Below are positions 60,499 through 64,000 of a stretch of 64,000 nucleotides of DNA, piece after piece. A model generated the notes under the pieces. That model had not been told where the DNA came from, searched no databases, and saw only the letters and a program-made list of their open reading frames with translations. This stretch comes from Morella rubra (lineage: Eukaryota; Streptophyta; Magnoliopsida; Fagales; Myricaceae), in the NCBI GenBank assembly GCA_003952965.2, contig CM025850.1, forward strand, positions 34,079,204 to 34,143,203. The letters run 5' to 3'. Position 1 is the first letter of the stretch; each line of letters opens with the position of its first letter. The position numbers and the translations under genes are program-made.

Positions 60499-62536
60499 GG
60501 AGAGAATTGATCAAGAAGGATATAAGACAGATAGATAAGAAAGGGATAGCAAGAGACAAATTGCAGTCAGCTTAATGAATGAAATAAGAAGTGTGACATG
60601 GTCTATATATACTGCTGGAAAAGGTTAATTATTTAGACTACATGCTGATAGGAATCTCTCTCTTCCACTTGCAGTTCTACCTAAATGAAGACCTGTCCTT
60701 CCTCTCTGTTTTTGTCTAAAGGGAGAAAGTATTTTAAATTATTCATGGTAAAAAGAGGGCGTCTCTCGTCTTGGTAAAATCATTAATTCTTCAGTAGCAT
60801 TTCAATACATGAAAAGTACTAGTTCTTAGGAGGCCTTGGACAAGCACTTTAGTTACCCGGCCCTGCTTTATCTCCATCCCTTTGGGATTTAACAGTGATA
60901 TGAATGTGTAGGTAAAACTCTGATAGCAAGCATTTAATTCACTAATAAGAAATTTACTAAGTACTGGAAACGATCCACAGAGCAAAACATATCGCATTTA
61001 TATGCGCTTTTCATGGCAGAAGAAAATTACTTGACAAATGTTATCAAAATCTTTACTGGGATTTCCTTAAGGCCTTACAACGAGTTAAAGCAAAAGGAAC
61101 CTACCAGTGCACGATTTACTGAAGTAAAATAAAGATGCCTGATACGCTATAGTACTTCTCTTAAAAAATTTGGAATTTAAACGAGAAGGCAAACGGACAG
61201 GAAGAATAAAGAGGCCAGGTGGAAAAGCAACGGTAATCTTTGCCCCCACCCTCCAACTCCATCATTGCCTGCTTTAATCACTTCAAGAACCCAATGCCGA
61301 TCCACGTTCTGCAATCTAGTGGTCAGGTTTGCTTGAAGAGCAAGGATGGAAGAATTTCGTGGGTCCTGATGAGTTGAAAATATGCAAAGGGGAGGGGTAG
61401 TGGAGCTTCTAGGGGGAACCATTTTGTTAAGGTCTCTATAATGCTAAAGTGATTTGTTCCCTTTTAAGATGCATTACTTCACAACGAAATTTTACAACTT
61501 TTGATGCTTTTATGTAGGAGATCTTAGATACGTTTGCATGATTACTGGGGCTAGCTACCATGTTCTGCAAAGATATGGCCAAGGTTTATTTTAATTTGGT
61601 GCGCGGTTTGCGTTGAAAGCGGACCAAATTAGGGGTTGCTATAAGGGGATTGCAATGCAATTTGCACCTTTGGCCATGATTAGATGGGAATCAAGCTCAT
61701 AAATACAAAAAAAAAAAAAAGGGTTAATTATCTGGAGTGATGTCCTTTCTTTGCCGCTGCAACTTGCCTAGCTAGGCAAAGAAGAATGACATATTCTTCG
61801 GTTATGCTGGCTATATATGCTTCATGTTTTGCCAATTTGTCAACGAAGTCTTTTTTTTTATTTTCCTTAATTAATGTTTATCTTCCTTCTTCTAGCAATC
61901 GAACTCTGGCTTGAATGAGAAGGACCTCAAAGCCTAAACCCCTCGTCCACTTGCTTTCATCTTTTTTCTGTTATTCCTTTTTCTCCTTCTTCGTTTTCTT
62001 AAATTTTTGGAATGTGAATTTAGAAGATGGAGCTGAGATTCCATTAATATTACAAGTTCGTTGTTTTTTATTTGTAAGTTCAGGGATCATAAGGGGGTCA
62101 ATGGGCCATTAGCGTCCAAAGATTCCCAATCCTAGGAACTGAAAATCAAATTCCACGAATAGAATTGGACAAGCTGTCATGATCATGACTCGAATCCTAA
62201 GTTCATTTGCAACAACAAAAGTTCTAATTAATGTTCCACCAAATCCCATGTTTCAGTTTGGAACAACTATGATAAAGAGCTCATGATCATCGGGCCTCAC
62301 TAGTAGCTAAGTACATAGGGAATAGAACATCGCAAATTCTCCAGTCTATGTCCAACTAATTACTGCTGGCAGGATCACTTTAGAATCCTAAGCAGTACCC
62401 ATTTTACGCTAAAATTTTAACAATATGAGGCGTTTAATGCATAAATAACTTAACCTAACCCATCCTAATTGACATTCAGAATATTGAAAGTAATAGATTG
62501 TATGAATAGTTGTACTAAAAAAAAAAAACAAAGGGG
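60499..62536. other. Intergenic, nothing recognised
   Basis: Promoter region of the acidic-protein gene and AT-rich spacer. An open frame at 61177-61422 (minus) has no recognisable features. Confidence 0.4.
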
Positions 62537-62891
62537 AAAATACACTTTTCACCCACAAACTACCGGAGTAGTGACACATTGCACCCCAAACTACCATCTT
62601 TAAGACATTGACCAATGTTATACACTTTGCACCTTAAACTACCCACTTTGACACATTACTCCAACTACTAATATTAAACATTTTGCACCCTCCATTTGAC
62701 AATAAATACCATTGAGAAATTAATGAATTGACAACAATATCTAAGGGCATTATCGTCATTTTAGTTTGAAAATTTGATAAAGGATGCAAAGTGTTAAAAA
62801 TTAGTAGTTAGAGGGTGCAATGTGTCAAAATTGGTAGTTTAGGGTGCAAAGTGTAAAATATATGGTAGTTCGTGGGTGAAAAGTGTATTTT
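62537..62891. mobile_element. MITE, 355 bp, with perfect outer inverted repeats
   Basis: The left end AAAATACACTTTTCACCCAC is repeated exactly as the reverse complement of the right end at 62891-62872. The match continues with one mismatch through AAACTACC/GAACTACC. The interior consists of subrepeats of TTTGCACCYTAAACTACC and GACACATTGCACC in opposite orientations on the two halves, so the whole element can fold into a long hairpin. A-runs flank both sides and hide the target duplication. No coding capacity. Confidence 0.85.
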
Positions 62892-63479
62892 AAAAAAAAA
62901 AAAAGGACAATAACTTATGAATGCTGTTGGTCGTCCGATCCACTGTGCTATATATATGGCCTACACCTCACAATTGATGTATAATCTTTTGTGAATATTA
63001 TTACTCCATTCAGATAAGCGTATTAGGAGATATATGTATTTATGTGAAGGATTAATAATTCCTTCTTGAAGAAAAGGAATCAAGGTAAATAAACTTTGGA
63101 AACTTTTGGAGACATTGTTAATTATCAACATGCAGGTGTAGTCAACTTCTTGATAAAAAGACATGAAACGAAGGTAGTTTCTATAATATTTAGAGTCAAA
63201 AGAACTATAATAATAATAATAAAACTCAAGGAAAAGAGGAGAGGCCTAAAGAGAGGAGAAAGATTAAGAACCGATTGCGAAGGTCCGACCTATCCAGATG
63301 AAACGAAAAAACAGACAAACCAAAATATTCCTGCAGAGTTCAGAACCTCATCGACAAGAGCACGTATTGCTTCTGCATGCGATAATCCGGGGCCACAACA
63401 ACCACTCCCGTGCCTCGAATGCTGCCAATTGTCATTCACGGGTTCCAAGTTTGTGGTTCCGGATCATCCTCTCCCCTTC
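62892..63479. other. Upstream region of the DIR1-like gene
   Basis: No gene of its own. The open frame at 63096-63488 overlaps the promoter and shows no domain features. Confidence 0.45.
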
Positions 63480-63487
63480 TATATATA
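63480..63487 (+). promoter_or_regulatory. TATA box of the DIR1-like gene
   Basis: TATATATA, about 93 bases before the ATG at 63580 and after a pyrimidine-rich TCCTCTCCCCTTC stretch. Confidence 0.7.
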
Positions 63488-63579
63488 GTACCATTGCGCG
63501 CAGAGCTTCATCACCAAGTGATCAGCAACTAAGGAAGCGAACTGAGTAAGCCTCTTGAAGGAAGGAGTACATATATATC

Positions 63580-63882
63580 ATGGAGATGGGAAGGAAGTTT
63601 GTGGTGTTTGTGGTTTTGATGGTTCTGGTGTTTGAGGTGGCGAGGGCCGTGACCTTTTGTAACATGAATGACGATGGCATTAATGCGTGCAAGCCATCGG
63701 TGACTGCACCCAACCCAACAGAGCCAACGAAGAAGTGTTGCAAGGCTCTATCTCGGGCGGACTTGACATGCCTGTGTTCTTATAAGAACTCCATTCTGTT
63801 GCCTTCGCTTGGGATCGATCCCAATCTTGCCATGGGACTGCCAGCCAAGTGCAACCTCACTCCCCCTGACGGTTGTACTTAA
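63580..63882 (+). CDS. DIR1-like non-specific lipid-transfer protein
   Basis: Intronless, 100 aa. It has an N-terminal signal peptide (residues 1-24, [19 protein letters not shown]) followed by a mature domain with the eight-cysteine pattern C, C, CC, CxC, C, C in the spacing of lipid-transfer proteins. Matches to DIR1 include NACKPSV, the Pro-rich [10 protein letters not shown] segment, [25 protein letters not shown] and the final GC. DIR1 carries lipid-type signals through the phloem in systemic acquired resistance; DIR1-like paralogues share part of this role. All disulphide cysteines are present, so the product should be functional and apoplastic. It lies about 8 kb from the RIN4-like gene. 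Confidence 0.93.
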   Translation: MEMGRKFVVFVVLMVLVFEVARAVTFCNMNDDGINACKPSVTAPNPTEPTKKCCKALSRADLTCLCSYKNSILLPSLGIDPNLAMGLPAKCNLTPPDGCT

Positions 63883-64000
63883 AAGTGATCACGGCTGTCA
63901 AAAATATCATCCATCTCCTCTGTGGTCTGTCTTCACTGGCGTCGTGTGTTGAATTAATGTACTTACTTTCAAGAGTGATTTGGATTGTGTAATATTGTAA
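63883..64000. other. 3'UTR of the DIR1-like gene
   Basis: Short flank to the window end; no further gene seen. Confidence 0.5.

Noticed and set aside
1..64000. CRISPR arrays, prokaryotic operons, rRNA or intact tRNA genes
   Set aside because: None visible; the window is plant nuclear DNA.

Overview
This is nuclear DNA of a flowering plant, most likely a eudicot. Genes are split by short GT-AG introns, intergenic DNA is AT-rich and full of microsatellites and small inverted-repeat elements, and the proteins (STOMAGEN, augmin subunit 3, YlmG/YGGT, a B3-domain protein, a RIN4/NOI-type protein, a DIR1-like lipid-transfer protein) are plant families. I cannot name the species.

Layout, left to right. 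1-687 is a copy of the promoter/5'-flank block found again at 7939-8597. 3223-7900 (-) is a cytosolic-type asparaginyl-tRNA synthetase of 8 coding exons with damaged class II motifs. 9776-10620 (+) is STOMAGEN/EPFL9, 3 exons. 10.7-20.7 kb is a gene-poor repeat tract with terminal-inverted-repeat elements, a tRNA-derived SINE, long microsatellites and a GC-rich island. 21072-22059 (+) is a MazG-like dCTP pyrophosphatase. 22.1-26 kb is AT-rich and holds a dead Ty1/copia RNase H fragment. 27283-28349 (+) is a single-B3-domain protein with a 5'UTR intron. 29735-30037 (+) is a small intronless basic protein with a clear TATA box. 31149-31856 (+) is a plastid YlmG/YGGT membrane protein. 34913-37337 (+) is a five-exon gene of unknown function, probably mitochondrial. 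38212-51771 (-) is the 18-exon AUGMIN subunit 3 gene, complete except for one extra base in exon 7 that breaks the frame. 54772-55993 (-) is a short RIN4/NOI-type protein with an AvrRpt2-type cleavage motif. 59354-60498 (-) is a small very acidic protein. 62537-62891 is a MITE. 63580-63882 (+) is a DIR1-like 8-cysteine lipid-transfer protein.

The genes do not form an operon-like unit; they are independent plant loci. The order AsnRS ... YlmG and AUG3 - RIN4-like - DIR1-like recalls, from memory, gene neighbourhoods on Arabidopsis chromosomes 3 (around At3g07420/At3g07430) and 5 (around At5g48485-At5g48520), so the window probably preserves an ancestral block. The RIN4-like and DIR1-like genes, two immunity-related families, lie within 8 kb of each other.

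The observations most worth checking are: the AsnRS paralogue that lost residues from catalytic motifs 2 and 3; the single-base frameshift in an otherwise perfect AUG3 gene; and the duplicated AsnRS promoter block, which implies a tandem copy just left of the window.
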